A DNA stretch of 64,000 nucleotides from Acidocella sp. 20-57-95 (lineage in GTDB: Bacteria > Pseudomonadota > Alphaproteobacteria > Acetobacterales > Acetobacteraceae): positions 62,001 through 126,000 of the forward strand of contig NCAT01000009.1 in NCBI GenBank assembly GCA_002255575.1, written 5' to 3'. The position numbers and the translations under genes are program-made. Each line of letters starts with the position of its first letter. Position 1 is the stretch's first letter. A model generated the notes under the pieces. The model was not told where the DNA came from. It did not search any database and was given only the letters and a program-made list of their open reading frames with translations. Below, in pieces: positions 9,301 to 16,585 of this stretch.

Positions 9301-9812
9301 ACACGCTGGCGCGTGTTCTCTGGGTTGATGAAGGTATCGCACCAGCTTGGTGGCCGGACCTGATGCAGCAAACCCAAACCAGCCTATCTTGGATTGTTGT
9401 GACGCGACCCGGCGTTGCCTATGGCGGTGCTGTCGCCGGTTTTGCCAGCCCGGCAGATGAACAAGGGTGGGCCAAGGAGTTATCGGCCTTGGCGCCACAT
9501 ATTTTTGTGCGACCCGCTGATGATGGCGCTGACGCCGACCAGTATAAAATCTTGTTAGCCGCGGCGGCGGGCTGCCATTTGCTGATTGATGAACGGCTCG
9601 ATATGCCAGCTTCCCTCCCCGCCATCCGGCTGCCCAACCGCATTGCGGCTTGGCAGCGCGCCATTGAAACCGCCGCACGCAACCTAAGCACGACACTGGA
9701 ACATGGGCAGCAAACCAGGGCGGCTGCTTTGGCATTGGCACCGGTAGAATCCGGGCTTCCAGCATGGCTTGATTGGTCGCAACCGATAACAGCCCACCGC
9801 GCCGCCGAATGA
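6387..9812 (+). CDS. Large sulfotransferase-like / glycosyltransferase fusion, flagellar locus
   Basis: An 1141-residue multidomain protein. Residues 1-240 look like a P-loop sulfotransferase (GYYRSGTSALAGALQRLG as the PAPS-binding loop near residues 9-26, and HITRDPWSVATSQ near 130). Residues about 315-560 resemble a family 2 glycosyltransferase (MIYCDEIVPRDQGAWVRYKPGWD, then IGDWVWYR). Residues about 570-800 look like a second, degenerate GT-A domain. About 840-1140 is an unrecognised C-terminal region. A strong AAGGGA precedes ATG 6387, and the stop overlaps flgA by ATGA. The position between flgL and flagellin suggests modification of flagellin or another flagellar glycan; the real substrate is unknown. 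Confidence 0.7.
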   Translation: MSNAIFIAGYYRSGTSALAGALQRLGITLHNDAEPNEHNPLGFYEIPELIEFDVALFQHLGVEWTDLRGLPDGWWTRADMASHIAKLDEILRRRFASDPLWGLKHPHLCRLFPLYARAVAQAGHKLHAIHITRDPWSVATSQHRKNNLSRAHAVLLWVDYLISAERHARNVPRCWLTYQDLLAQPAVQLRHIEKSLGLEICAQSRKGLQEAAASLTATLNRAQPVPDNDLFPPLKKLATQLWEAVQARDDTPATWHGFATARDELIGFLSEVGSSGAAALPGFGTPIAFQTAGQPEATILRPLERLDEAAKTRLLSLRDTSPPLPSLSVYIAAPPHRAHAIAETLSSLRAQWHVPEVIQIISVDAAEIAGETTMRVGAEAGLITEALCAAMNTATTDYTAMINAGDTVALDACLRFALAAAQSQADMIYCDEIVPRDQGAWVRYKPGWDVTRLRQAAYIGDWVWYRTAKLVQIGGFNPAMAGVEEYDVQLRNAEASANVVRLPETLFTRALHSRRDNIPSTIFGARAIAAVTAHLARSGLPAAVQQRRHFGLFEHQRETADPGTSIIILCDGADVPMLDRWLTDLLSSHLLTGPVILAGSEMAPTTLRYLAEVHARAEVLEGKVLAVPPVPGLTEAEALRQAVMLTRGDLVAIIEARAVAVLPDWSAALRSRLADAGVAIAAARTLVPLGKDHNRFSVQGPIIRGADTRLGAGHLADDPGPGGWLAVDQEASAVAPPGLLARRTALAACQFNNLTGDALWVDLCAQIRAGGGRIVWVPDVPFIMHGNAIRADYQAAFRNGSPAAKALPWADEYHHPALSLRGDLLAAEQRHGLVRAAPPDPISLLLSGPAEAGHALLNAARAWRAAGLIEANWVGDHLLAAEIGRRAPSVWVRINPESPAPEHALPYQAVYTEAPSQAAKPTIAAAKNIFGTSPSVVAKLRKLCPPGRHVGLWRPALSQAIWQNLPTATGLNTLARVLWVDEGIAPAWWPDLMQQTQTSLSWIVVTRPGVAYGGAVAGFASPADEQGWAKELSALAPHIFVRPADDGADADQYKILLAAAAGCHLLIDERLDMPASLPAIRLPNRIAAWQRAIETAARNLSTTLEHGQQTRAAALALAPVESGLPAWLDWSQPITAHRAAE

Positions 9813-10477
9813 GATTATGGTTGCCGCTGCTAGTTTTCGGCCTCGCGCAGCCGGCGATTAGCGCGACGCCGCAGACTCCACAAGCCGTCACGGACGCGAT
9901 CCGCGCCGCGTTGAATATGCCCGATGATAGTAGCGTCACGCTGGGATCCGTGGCGGGCGCACAATTCATGCAAGCCTGCCGTGGCAAAATGAATGTGACC
10001 ATCACGGGCCTGCCGCCTTATCAACAAGCGGCCGTACAGTGCCCTGCGCCACTCTGGACTTTGTATGTGGCGGTGACAATCATTAACCGTACCAACATTG
10101 CAGTTGCCGCCCGCCAGATTGCGGCGGGTCAGGTTCTGGCGCCGGATGATATTCGATTGCAGCTCGAACCTTCCACGCTCTATGCCGGGCGGCAGGTTTT
10201 TTACCAACGCGCTGCGGTGGCAGGTTCAACCGCGCTGATGAGCATGCCGGCGGGGAGTATTCTCACCACTGGCAATGTTGCCCCACCGCTGATTGTGAGT
10301 GCCGGGCAGACCGTGAATGTGACGATTCGCAGTGGCGCTGTGCAGGTTTCGATTAGTGCTATTGCCACCCAAGCCGGCCGCGTTGGGGATATGATTTTAC
10401 TCACCAACCCCAGTACCGGCAAACATTTCCCAGCTTTGGTGACATCCGAGGGGCCGGTTGTGAACTTGGCGTTCTAA
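9809..10477 (+). CDS. flgA: Flagellar P-ring assembly chaperone FlgA
   Basis: A 222-residue periplasmic protein with a clear signal peptide (MRLWLPLLVFGLAQPAISA, cleaved near residue 19). The C-terminal SAF-type domain (about 90-220) contains RQIAAGQVLAPDDIRL and ends with GRVGDMILLTNPSTGKHFPALV, both characteristic of FlgA. It assists FlgI polymerisation into the P ring. I chose ATG 9809, which overlaps the upstream stop by ATGA and places the signal peptide at the N-terminus. An upstream in-frame TTG would put a charged extension before it. Confidence 0.85.
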   Translation: MRLWLPLLVFGLAQPAISATPQTPQAVTDAIRAALNMPDDSSVTLGSVAGAQFMQACRGKMNVTITGLPPYQQAAVQCPAPLWTLYVAVTIINRTNIAVAARQIAAGQVLAPDDIRLQLEPSTLYAGRQVFYQRAAVAGSTALMSMPAGSILTTGNVAPPLIVSAGQTVNVTIRSGAVQVSISAIATQAGRVGDMILLTNPSTGKHFPALVTSEGPVVNLAF

Positions 10478-10574
10478 ACGCGCCAATAAAAAAATAAAAA
10501 AGCGCTCGCATAGGAAAACTTTGGCGCTGAGATTCGAATGAATGGGTACGGCAACCTCAACCAAGGAGTTTCAT

Positions 10575-12032
10575 ATGTCAGCCGTCGGCTCTATTCTTAC
10601 CAACCAGGGCGCTCTCCAGGCGCTGCAATCCATCAGCAACACCTCGCGCACCAATAGCTCGCTGGAATCCCAGCTTTCCAGTGGTCTTTCTATTAATTCG
10701 CCGGCTGATAATCCGGCTGGTTACATCACCGCGCAGGGCTTCACCTCGCAGTTGAATGGCCTCACACAGGCGGTTTCCAACGCTAACCAGGGCGTCAGCT
10801 TGCTGCAAACCGCCCAGGGCGCGCTGCAACAGCAGATCGGCGTGGTGCAGCAGCTTAACTCGATCGCAGTACAGGCCGCGAACGGCACGCAGACCCCACA
10901 GGAAGCACAGTCGCTGCAAAACGTGGTCAGCCAGCTCACCGGCCAGGTTTCCACAATCTCTACCCAGACTCAGTTTAACAACATCAACCTGCTCGACGGT
11001 TCATTCAGCGGCGTGCAGTTTCAGGTTGGCGCCAATGAAGGCCAGACAATCAATCTTTCGATCGGTAATACCGGTGCCGGGGCCATTGGCTTGAATGCTT
11101 CAACGGCCAAATTCGGTACGACCGGCGTGTTCAACTCCACCAACAACGCTTCGTCGGCCAGCGGTGCACTCACTGTCGGTACCACGGCGGCTGCCTTTAC
11201 CGCTGGTGCTTTGAAAGTCACCAGCAATAGCGGCAATACTGGCAGCGCCACCATTACGGCTTCAGAATCAGCCAAATCGATTGCGGCGGCTGTCAATCTA
11301 TCGACTGGCAGCACGGGCGTTGCCGCGCAGGCTTCCACCAGCATCACGCTCTCACTCACGGCTGGTACGAATGGCGGCTTCCAGTTTGCTTTGCAGGGCA
11401 GTGGTAATTCGCAAACCATCAACGCGCAAAGTGCCGCTGCATTGGCTTCGCAGATTAACGGGAACACCGCCATCAGCGGCATTACCGCCACTCTGAATTC
11501 AGCGGGAACAAAAGTCACGCTAACGCAAAGCCAGGGAAACAATATCAGCATTACGGGCGTTTCCTCTGGGTCGCTGGCAACGGGCGGTACCACACCGCAA
11601 GTTCTCAAGACCGGTGCGGCATCCGGCGTTGTGCAAGGCCAGGTACAGTTGCAATCCAGCGAAGCCTTCAGCGTTGGTGGCACTGCGAATGTCGGCCTGA
11701 ATAACTCTTCCACGCTTACCTCACTGTCAGCCATCAATGTCAGCACCGTTGCTGGTGCGAACACCGCCATCAATGTAGTGAAGTTCGCGCTGCAAGGGTT
11801 GAACAACCAGGGCGGTCAGTTAGGTGCTGTGCAGCAGCGGTTGCAGGCGAACATCAACAACCTCAACACCACCAGCCAGAACATCACCAATGCGCTGGGT
11901 GTGGTGCAGGATGCCAACATCCCGCAGGTGAGTAACCAGCTTACCCAGGCGCAGATTCAGGCGCAAGCAGGTGTGGCCGCACTCAAGAGTTCAACGACCT
12001 TGCAGCAATCTTTCCTCTCCTTGCTGCCGTAA
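10575..12032 (+). CDS. fliC: Flagellin
   Basis: A 485-residue flagellin. The N-terminal D0/D1 region (about 1-150) has the conserved SSGLSINSPADNPAGYITA and QFNNINLLDG motifs. The C-terminal D1/D0 region (about 385-485) has NTTSQNITNALGVVQDANIP and ends at QQSFLSLLP. The Ser/Thr/Gly-rich middle is the variable surface domain and could be a glycosylation target. AAGGAG lies 6 nt before ATG 10575, which fits high expression, and a strong hairpin follows the stop. The N-terminus differs from the usual MxxINTN form, starting MSAVGSILTNQGAL. Confidence 0.93.
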   Translation: MSAVGSILTNQGALQALQSISNTSRTNSSLESQLSSGLSINSPADNPAGYITAQGFTSQLNGLTQAVSNANQGVSLLQTAQGALQQQIGVVQQLNSIAVQAANGTQTPQEAQSLQNVVSQLTGQVSTISTQTQFNNINLLDGSFSGVQFQVGANEGQTINLSIGNTGAGAIGLNASTAKFGTTGVFNSTNNASSASGALTVGTTAAAFTAGALKVTSNSGNTGSATITASESAKSIAAAVNLSTGSTGVAAQASTSITLSLTAGTNGGFQFALQGSGNSQTINAQSAAALASQINGNTAISGITATLNSAGTKVTLTQSQGNNISITGVSSGSLATGGTTPQVLKTGAASGVVQGQVQLQSSEAFSVGGTANVGLNNSSTLTSLSAINVSTVAGANTAINVVKFALQGLNNQGGQLGAVQQRLQANINNLNTTSQNITNALGVVQDANIPQVSNQLTQAQIQAQAGVAALKSSTTLQQSFLSLLP

Positions 12033-12042
12033 TCGTGCCTCT

Positions 12043-12076
12043 GGCTGGCCGGAGATTGTTCCGGCCAGCCATTTTG
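12043..12076 (+). terminator. Terminator or attenuator after flagellin
   Basis: A perfect 11-bp stem (GGCTGGCCGGA at 12043-12053 with TCCGGCCAGCC at 12060-12070) with a 6-nt loop, followed by ATTTTG. It lies between the flagellin stop and fliD. The U tract is short, so it probably reduces rather than abolishes read-through, giving more flagellin than cap transcript. Confidence 0.75.
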
Positions 12077-12091
12077 TAGATAGGGTTTCCC

Positions 12092-13486
12092 ATGAGTGGC
12101 AATGTTTCTTCCCTTGGCTCCAGCCAGATCAACGCGCAATTAACGGCGGTGCAAGCACGGTTGCAAAAGCCGATCACCCAGTTGCAAACGCAAGCCGCCA
12201 CCGAAAAAACCAGCATCTCTGCCTGGGGCGCAATCCAAGGTACGGTGGCTTCGCTCTCAAGTGCACTCGCCGGTATCAAAGATATTTCATCCATCAATAA
12301 TCGTTCCGCTACCAGTTCAGCGACCACCGTCGCGACGGCGACCGCCAGTAACACCGCGCAGGCCGGCAAATATAATCTCACCAACATTACGCTCGCCAAG
12401 CAGCAGGAAATCTATTCCGCCCCACAGACTTCAGCTTCCGCATCGCTCGGCGCTGGCGGGTCGCTCACCATCGCGTTGAAATCTGGTAAAACTGAAAAAA
12501 TCGCCATCGGGTCCGGCAGCGCTACACTGAACGGCATTACGCAGGCGATTAATAAACTCGGCGGTGGCGTTAAAGCCAGTATCATTGGTGGAACGGCGGG
12601 GGCAAGGCTGGTACTGCAAAGCAGCGCGACTGGTGGTAGCCAGTCATTTACTGTTTCAGGCACTGGCGGGCTGAGCAAATTCAGCTACGCGGGTACCGGT
12701 TCAACCAGCACCGGCAGTGGCCATTTCACACTCGCCCAGGCTGCCAGTAGTGCAACATTAAATATCAATGGCGTGCCGGTCACCAATGCGAGCAATAGCA
12801 TTACAAGCGCGATTGCCGGGGTGAGTATTAGCCTTGCTGCTTCTGGTAACACGCAAATTTCGGTTGGCTCTTCGCCGGGTGGCATTGCGGCAGTGGTTGG
12901 CACTGTTGCCACCAATTTGAATGCCGCGATTGCCGCCATTGCCAAGCAAACTGCGTATGTGCCGGCATCCTCCGCCAATGCATCTTCGGCATCGTCAGCG
13001 AAAGCCGGGCCATTGCTCGGTAACTTTGCGGCGTCCGATCTTTCCACCCAGCTACTGACAGCCGTCACCGGGGCTGCCGCCAGCGGTGTTACTTCCAATA
13101 ATATCGGCCTAACCGTCAGCAGCACAGGTGCGGTTTCGTTTAATAGCGGCACATTTGCGACCGCCTATGCCTTGAACCCGACCGGTGTTTCCAAACTAAT
13201 ATCGCAGATCTATCAATCTCTCAGCACGGTTACCACCAGCGCTATTGGGAGCGGGAGCAGTGGTTCGAAAAAGGGCTTTATCGGCGCCCAGACCACATCA
13301 TTACAAAATGAAATCACGTCGCTAAACAGCGAAGCCACCCAGATAAGTAAAAACAATAATAATGAGCTGCAAATTCTCATCCAACAATATACCCAAGCCG
13401 AAACAGCCGCCACCGCGGCTTCCACCACGCAAGCCTATTTGAGTATCTTTACCGGCGCTAGTTCCGGCACGACAAGCAAAGGGTAA
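12092..13486 (+). CDS. fliD: Flagellar filament cap protein FliD
   Basis: A 464-residue protein with a helical N-terminus (about 1-60), a Ser/Thr/Ala/Gly-rich centre and a C-terminal coiled-coil tail (FIGAQTTSLQNEITSLNSEA and onward, about 395-450). This is the architecture of the filament cap HAP2. The usual GLDTDSIV-like motif near the N-terminus is replaced by SLGSSQINAQL. It lies directly between flagellin and fliS, as in many bacteria. FliD promotes folding and insertion of flagellin at the filament tip. Confidence 0.85.
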   Translation: MSGNVSSLGSSQINAQLTAVQARLQKPITQLQTQAATEKTSISAWGAIQGTVASLSSALAGIKDISSINNRSATSSATTVATATASNTAQAGKYNLTNITLAKQQEIYSAPQTSASASLGAGGSLTIALKSGKTEKIAIGSGSATLNGITQAINKLGGGVKASIIGGTAGARLVLQSSATGGSQSFTVSGTGGLSKFSYAGTGSTSTGSGHFTLAQAASSATLNINGVPVTNASNSITSAIAGVSISLAASGNTQISVGSSPGGIAAVVGTVATNLNAAIAAIAKQTAYVPASSANASSASSAKAGPLLGNFAASDLSTQLLTAVTGAAASGVTSNNIGLTVSSTGAVSFNSGTFATAYALNPTGVSKLISQIYQSLSTVTTSAIGSGSSGSKKGFIGAQTTSLQNEITSLNSEATQISKNNNNELQILIQQYTQAETAATAASTTQAYLSIFTGASSGTTSKG

Positions 13487-13492
13487 CTCATC

Positions 13493-13873
13493 ATGACCAC
13501 GCAAATTTTAGCCAGCTACCGCGCCAGTATGTTTGACGGCTTACCCGGCTTGAATTGGCTACGCCCTGGTTGGCGTGGGTTACGACTTTATGGGCGCAAA
13601 GCCAAAATAGCGATTATAGATGGCAATATGCTCGAAAAAGCCAATATGATTCGTCGGGCTGATGAATTATTAAACTTACTCACCGGTATTCTGGAAACCG
13701 ATTCTGGTAGCACACTTGGGCCTGCCTTGATGAATATTTATGCAGCACTTCGGCAAACATTGCTGCGTGCTAACTTGAATGACGACCTGGTGGCACTTGA
13801 TGAATATGACGAAGCGCTCAGTATTCTTGATCGTCAGATGACCGAAAGGCTGGAGAGCGAGGCCGCCGCATGA
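13493..13873 (+). CDS. fliS: Flagellin export chaperone FliS
   Basis: A 126-residue all-helical protein the size of FliS. It shows the family layout: an IAIIDGNMLEKANMIRRADELL helix pair near residues 40-65, then LNIYAALRQTLLRANLNDDLVALDEYDEAL towards the C-terminus. FliS binds the C-terminus of flagellin in the cytoplasm and keeps it export-ready. It starts 6 nt after fliD and overlaps flgM by ATGA. The N-terminal 35 residues are unusual (Trp/Arg-rich) compared with the Tyr-rich start of typical FliS. Confidence 0.8.
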   Translation: MTTQILASYRASMFDGLPGLNWLRPGWRGLRLYGRKAKIAIIDGNMLEKANMIRRADELLNLLTGILETDSGSTLGPALMNIYAALRQTLLRANLNDDLVALDEYDEALSILDRQMTERLESEAAA

Positions 13874-14178
13874 GCAACATTATCAATACCGGCTTGGCAC
13901 AGCAGACCATTGCCGACGCATCGCTTAACACGCCGCCAGTTCGCAATGCCACGAATGCCAGCCCCCTAACAAATAGCGCTTCAACAAGTGAGGCTGTTAC
14001 GGTGAGTGCGGACGCGCAAATTACCACGAATTTTCTCAATGCAGCGCGTCTCTCTGATGGAATCAATCATACACAGGTCACGCAACTGCGCAGCGCGATA
14101 CAAAATGGCAGCTATCAAGTTACGCCGGAAAATTTAGCTAGTGCTATCTCGGCATCCTTAAAGGGCCGCACCGCATGA
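13870..14178 (+). CDS. flgM: Anti-sigma-28 factor FlgM
   Basis: A 102-residue protein with a low-complexity, probably disordered N-terminal half (Asn/Ser/Thr/Ala-rich). The C-terminal half (about 40-98) matches FlgM: VTVSADAQIT, then TQVTQLRSAIQNGSYQVTPE and NLASAISASL. FlgM holds FliA inactive until the hook is complete and is then exported. Its close coupling with fliS and flgN, and the presence of fliA at the head of the same locus, support the call. It overlaps both neighbours by ATGA. Confidence 0.8.
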   Translation: MSNIINTGLAQQTIADASLNTPPVRNATNASPLTNSASTSEAVTVSADAQITTNFLNAARLSDGINHTQVTQLRSAIQNGSYQVTPENLASAISASLKGRTA

Positions 14179-14639
14179 GCCAGGATGCTCAATGGATACG
14201 CGTTCTCTCGACCCAGGAAGCACGCACCGTAGCCAAGACGCTTAGCATTGGTCTCGGGCTGGTTGAAGATATCAGCGAAAAGCTGCACAAGCTGAATAAC
14301 CTGATGCTGGCCGGCAAGCCACATGAAATTGCCGAGGCCGCAACAGTTATTGAAACCGCCTTGAAATCCGCCGCACCAGCCTTTGCCGATATTACCAAAA
14401 CAATGGCGCTGCTCGGGGCCGGTACGTTGCAGGATGCGGCCACGCAATTACGCAAAGCTGAGCAGAATGACGCGGCGTCTTTGGCAGATGCCTTGCGTCA
14501 CGCTTTGTCGCGCTTCGCCAAAAAATCGGTCGATGCAAACCGTCGCGCAACGCAACTTAACCGCGGCATCAACAGCGCCCTAAAATCCCTACAAGCGCTG
14601 GGAATTCAGGAAAATGGCCGGTTGATCGCCGAAGCTTAA
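14175..14639 (+). CDS. flgN: FlgN-like chaperone for hook-filament junction proteins
   Basis: A 154-residue helical protein without signal or membrane segments. Size, helical character and position right after flgM (the standard flgM-flgN pairing) suggest FlgN, the export chaperone of FlgK and FlgL. Sequence motifs are weak, as expected for this family. Its stop overlaps the convergent asd stop by a few bases, leaving no room for a separate terminator. Confidence 0.65.
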   Translation: MSQDAQWIRVLSTQEARTVAKTLSIGLGLVEDISEKLHKLNNLMLAGKPHEIAEAATVIETALKSAAPAFADITKTMALLGAGTLQDAATQLRKAEQNDAASLADALRHALSRFAKKSVDANRRATQLNRGINSALKSLQALGIQENGRLIAEA

Positions 14640-15667
14640 GCTGCCTGCTTCGCCAGCAAGTTCTGCGCCACTAGCACTTCGGCAATCTGTACTGCGTTCA
14701 ATGCGGCGCCTTTGCGCAAATTGTCGGACACACACCAGAAAGCCAGACCATGCGGCACAGTATGGTCAACGCGAATGCGCGAGACATATACCGCATCTTC
14801 ACCCTGTGATTCAGCCGGGGTAATGTAACCGCCATCCTCACGGCTATCATGCACAATCACGCCCGGCGCGTGGCGCAACGCCGCACGGGCTTCATTTACG
14901 GTAATTGGGTTTTCAAACTCCACATGCACCGCTTCCGCATGGCCGATAAATACCGGCACGCGAACGCAGGTAGCGATGACCGCGATGTTGGGATCAAGAA
15001 TCTTCTTGGTCTCAACAGCCATCTTCCATTCTTCCTTGGTCGCACCGTCGTCCATGAAGACGTCAATCTGCGGGATCACATTGAAGGCGATATCTTTCTG
15101 GAAAATCTGCGGCGGGTTTTTATCGTGCACATAATGCACCTTCGTGTTCGCGAGCAGCTCGTCCATACCTTCCTTGCCGGCCCCCGAGACAGACTGGTAG
15201 GTAGAGACCACCACGCGCTTGACCTTAAATTTGTCGTGCAGCGGCTTCAACGCCACCACCATCTGAATGGTCGAGCAATTCGGGTTGGCAATGATGTTGC
15301 GCTTGGCAAAACCCTTCAACGCCTCTGGGTTCACTTCCGGCACCACCAGCGGAATTTCCGGGTCCATGCGGAAATGCGAGGTATTGTCGATCACCACGCA
15401 GCCCGCTGCCGCGGCCCGCGGTGCGTGAATGGCTGAAACGGAAGCACCGGGGGAAAACAGCGCAATGTCCCAACCGGTAAAGTCAAATTTTTCAAGGTTC
15501 TTCACGGTCAGCACCCGGTCTTCACCAAATGAGACCTGCGAGCCTGCCGAGCGGCCTGAGGCCAGAGCCACAACTTCCGAGATCGGGAAGTTACGCTCAT
15601 AGAGAGTTTTCAGTATCTCGCGCCCCACTGCACCGGTGGCACCGACAACCGCAACCCTGAACGACAT
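14636..15667 (-). CDS. asd: Aspartate-semialdehyde dehydrogenase
   Basis: A 343-residue enzyme that reduces aspartyl phosphate to aspartate semialdehyde with NADPH, for lysine/diaminopimelate, threonine and methionine synthesis. The N-terminal Rossmann motif is VAVVGATGAVGREIL (residues 5-19). The catalytic cysteine is C131 in IANPNCSTIQMV, and the substrate-binding region includes RVPVFIGHAEAVHVEFE. ATG 15667 is preceded by GGGAG at good spacing; longer upstream frames add residues without family similarity. It is convergent with flgN and divergent from the enoyl-CoA hydratase gene. Confidence 0.95.
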   Translation of the reverse strand: MSFRVAVVGATGAVGREILKTLYERNFPISEVVALASGRSAGSQVSFGEDRVLTVKNLEKFDFTGWDIALFSPGASVSAIHAPRAAAAGCVVIDNTSHFRMDPEIPLVVPEVNPEALKGFAKRNIIANPNCSTIQMVVALKPLHDKFKVKRVVVSTYQSVSGAGKEGMDELLANTKVHYVHDKNPPQIFQKDIAFNVIPQIDVFMDDGATKEEWKMAVETKKILDPNIAVIATCVRVPVFIGHAEAVHVEFENPITVNEARAALRHAPGVIVHDSREDGGYITPAESQGEDAVYVSRIRVDHTVPHGLAFWCVSDNLRKGAALNAVQIAEVLVAQNLLAKQAA

Positions 15668-15805
15668 GGCTAACACTCCCATTGCAACAAAGAGGCTCCG
15701 GGTAGAGCCAAATCTGCCATTCCGCAAGGTGATTTGCGCCAATCCTGCCTTGCTAAGGCCGACCGGCTCTGGCAGGTTGACGTAAACGTTAAAGGAAACA
15801 GAGCT

Positions 15806-16585
15806 ATGAATGCCGTTCTCATCGAGGTCAAAAATGCTGTTTGCGTGGTCACCCTCAACCGACCAGACCGGCTGAATGCCCTGAACGCTGATATCCATGC
15901 CGGTTTGCGCGAAGCCTTTGATAAGATTGAAAATGATGATGCCATCCGGGCAGTGCTGCTAACCGGCGCCGGGCGCGGCTTCTGCGCCGGGGCGGATTTG
16001 ATGCAGAGCCTGGCAGGCGGCACGCGCGACCTCGGCGAGAGCATCGATAAAGATTACAACCCGCTGGTGCGCCGGATGCGGGCTTGCCCAAAGCCGATTA
16101 TTTGCGCGGTGAATGGTGTTGCGGCCGGGGCGGGCATGAATTTGGCACTCGCCGGGGATATTATCATCGCGGCTAAATCAGCTAACTTTACCCAGGCTTT
16201 TATCCGCATTGGCCTGATCCCGGATGCGGGCGGCACTTATTTTCTGCCGCGACTGATCGGCGATGCCCGCGCCCGCGCGATGGCGATGCTGGGCGAGACC
16301 ATCAGTGCCGAACAGGCTGAGGCTTTCGGGCTGGTTTATAAATTATTCGAAGACGCCAACTTCGCCGACGAAGCACTGGCTTTGGCAACCGCACTGGCTG
16401 CCAAGCCCGCCAAAGCGCTGGCCGCCATGAAGCAGGCTTTCAATCAATCAGCCAGCAATACGCTGGATGCCCAACTTGATGTAGAACGCGATTTACAGCG
16501 TAAAATGGGCAGCACGCCGGACTTCGCGGAAGGAGTGAAAGCCTTCATTGAAAAGCGCCCGGCGGTGTTTACCGGTAAAGCTTAG
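15806..16585 (+). CDS. Enoyl-CoA hydratase/isomerase family protein, PaaG-like
   Basis: A 259-residue crotonase-fold enzyme. It has the oxyanion-hole segments GRGFCAGADLMQS (near 60-70) and NGVAAGAGMNLALAGDIIIA (near 105-125), and the active-site region IRIGLIPDAGGTYFLPRLIG (near 130-150). The IPDAGGTYFLPR form and AEQAEAFGLV resemble PaaG, the ring 1,2-epoxyphenylacetyl-CoA isomerase. No other paa genes are nearby, so a general enoyl-CoA hydratase role is equally possible. AAAGGA precedes ATG 15806. Confidence 0.8.
   Translation: MNAVLIEVKNAVCVVTLNRPDRLNALNADIHAGLREAFDKIENDDAIRAVLLTGAGRGFCAGADLMQSLAGGTRDLGESIDKDYNPLVRRMRACPKPIICAVNGVAAGAGMNLALAGDIIIAAKSANFTQAFIRIGLIPDAGGTYFLPRLIGDARARAMAMLGETISAEQAEAFGLVYKLFEDANFADEALALATALAAKPAKALAAMKQAFNQSASNTLDAQLDVERDLQRKMGSTPDFAEGVKAFIEKRPAVFTGKA

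Noticed and set aside
10478..10574. Sigma-28 or sigma-54 promoter before flagellin
   Set aside because: TTGGCGCTGAGATTCGAA looks a little like a sigma-54 site and the A-rich stretch a little like a sigma-28 -35, but neither keeps the required spacing and bases.
11021..11806. 261-codon - strand open frame opposite the flagellin centre
   Set aside because: The repetitive Ser/Thr/Gly coding of flagellin leaves the opposite frame open; the product is a Val/Ala/Pro-rich sequence without family features.
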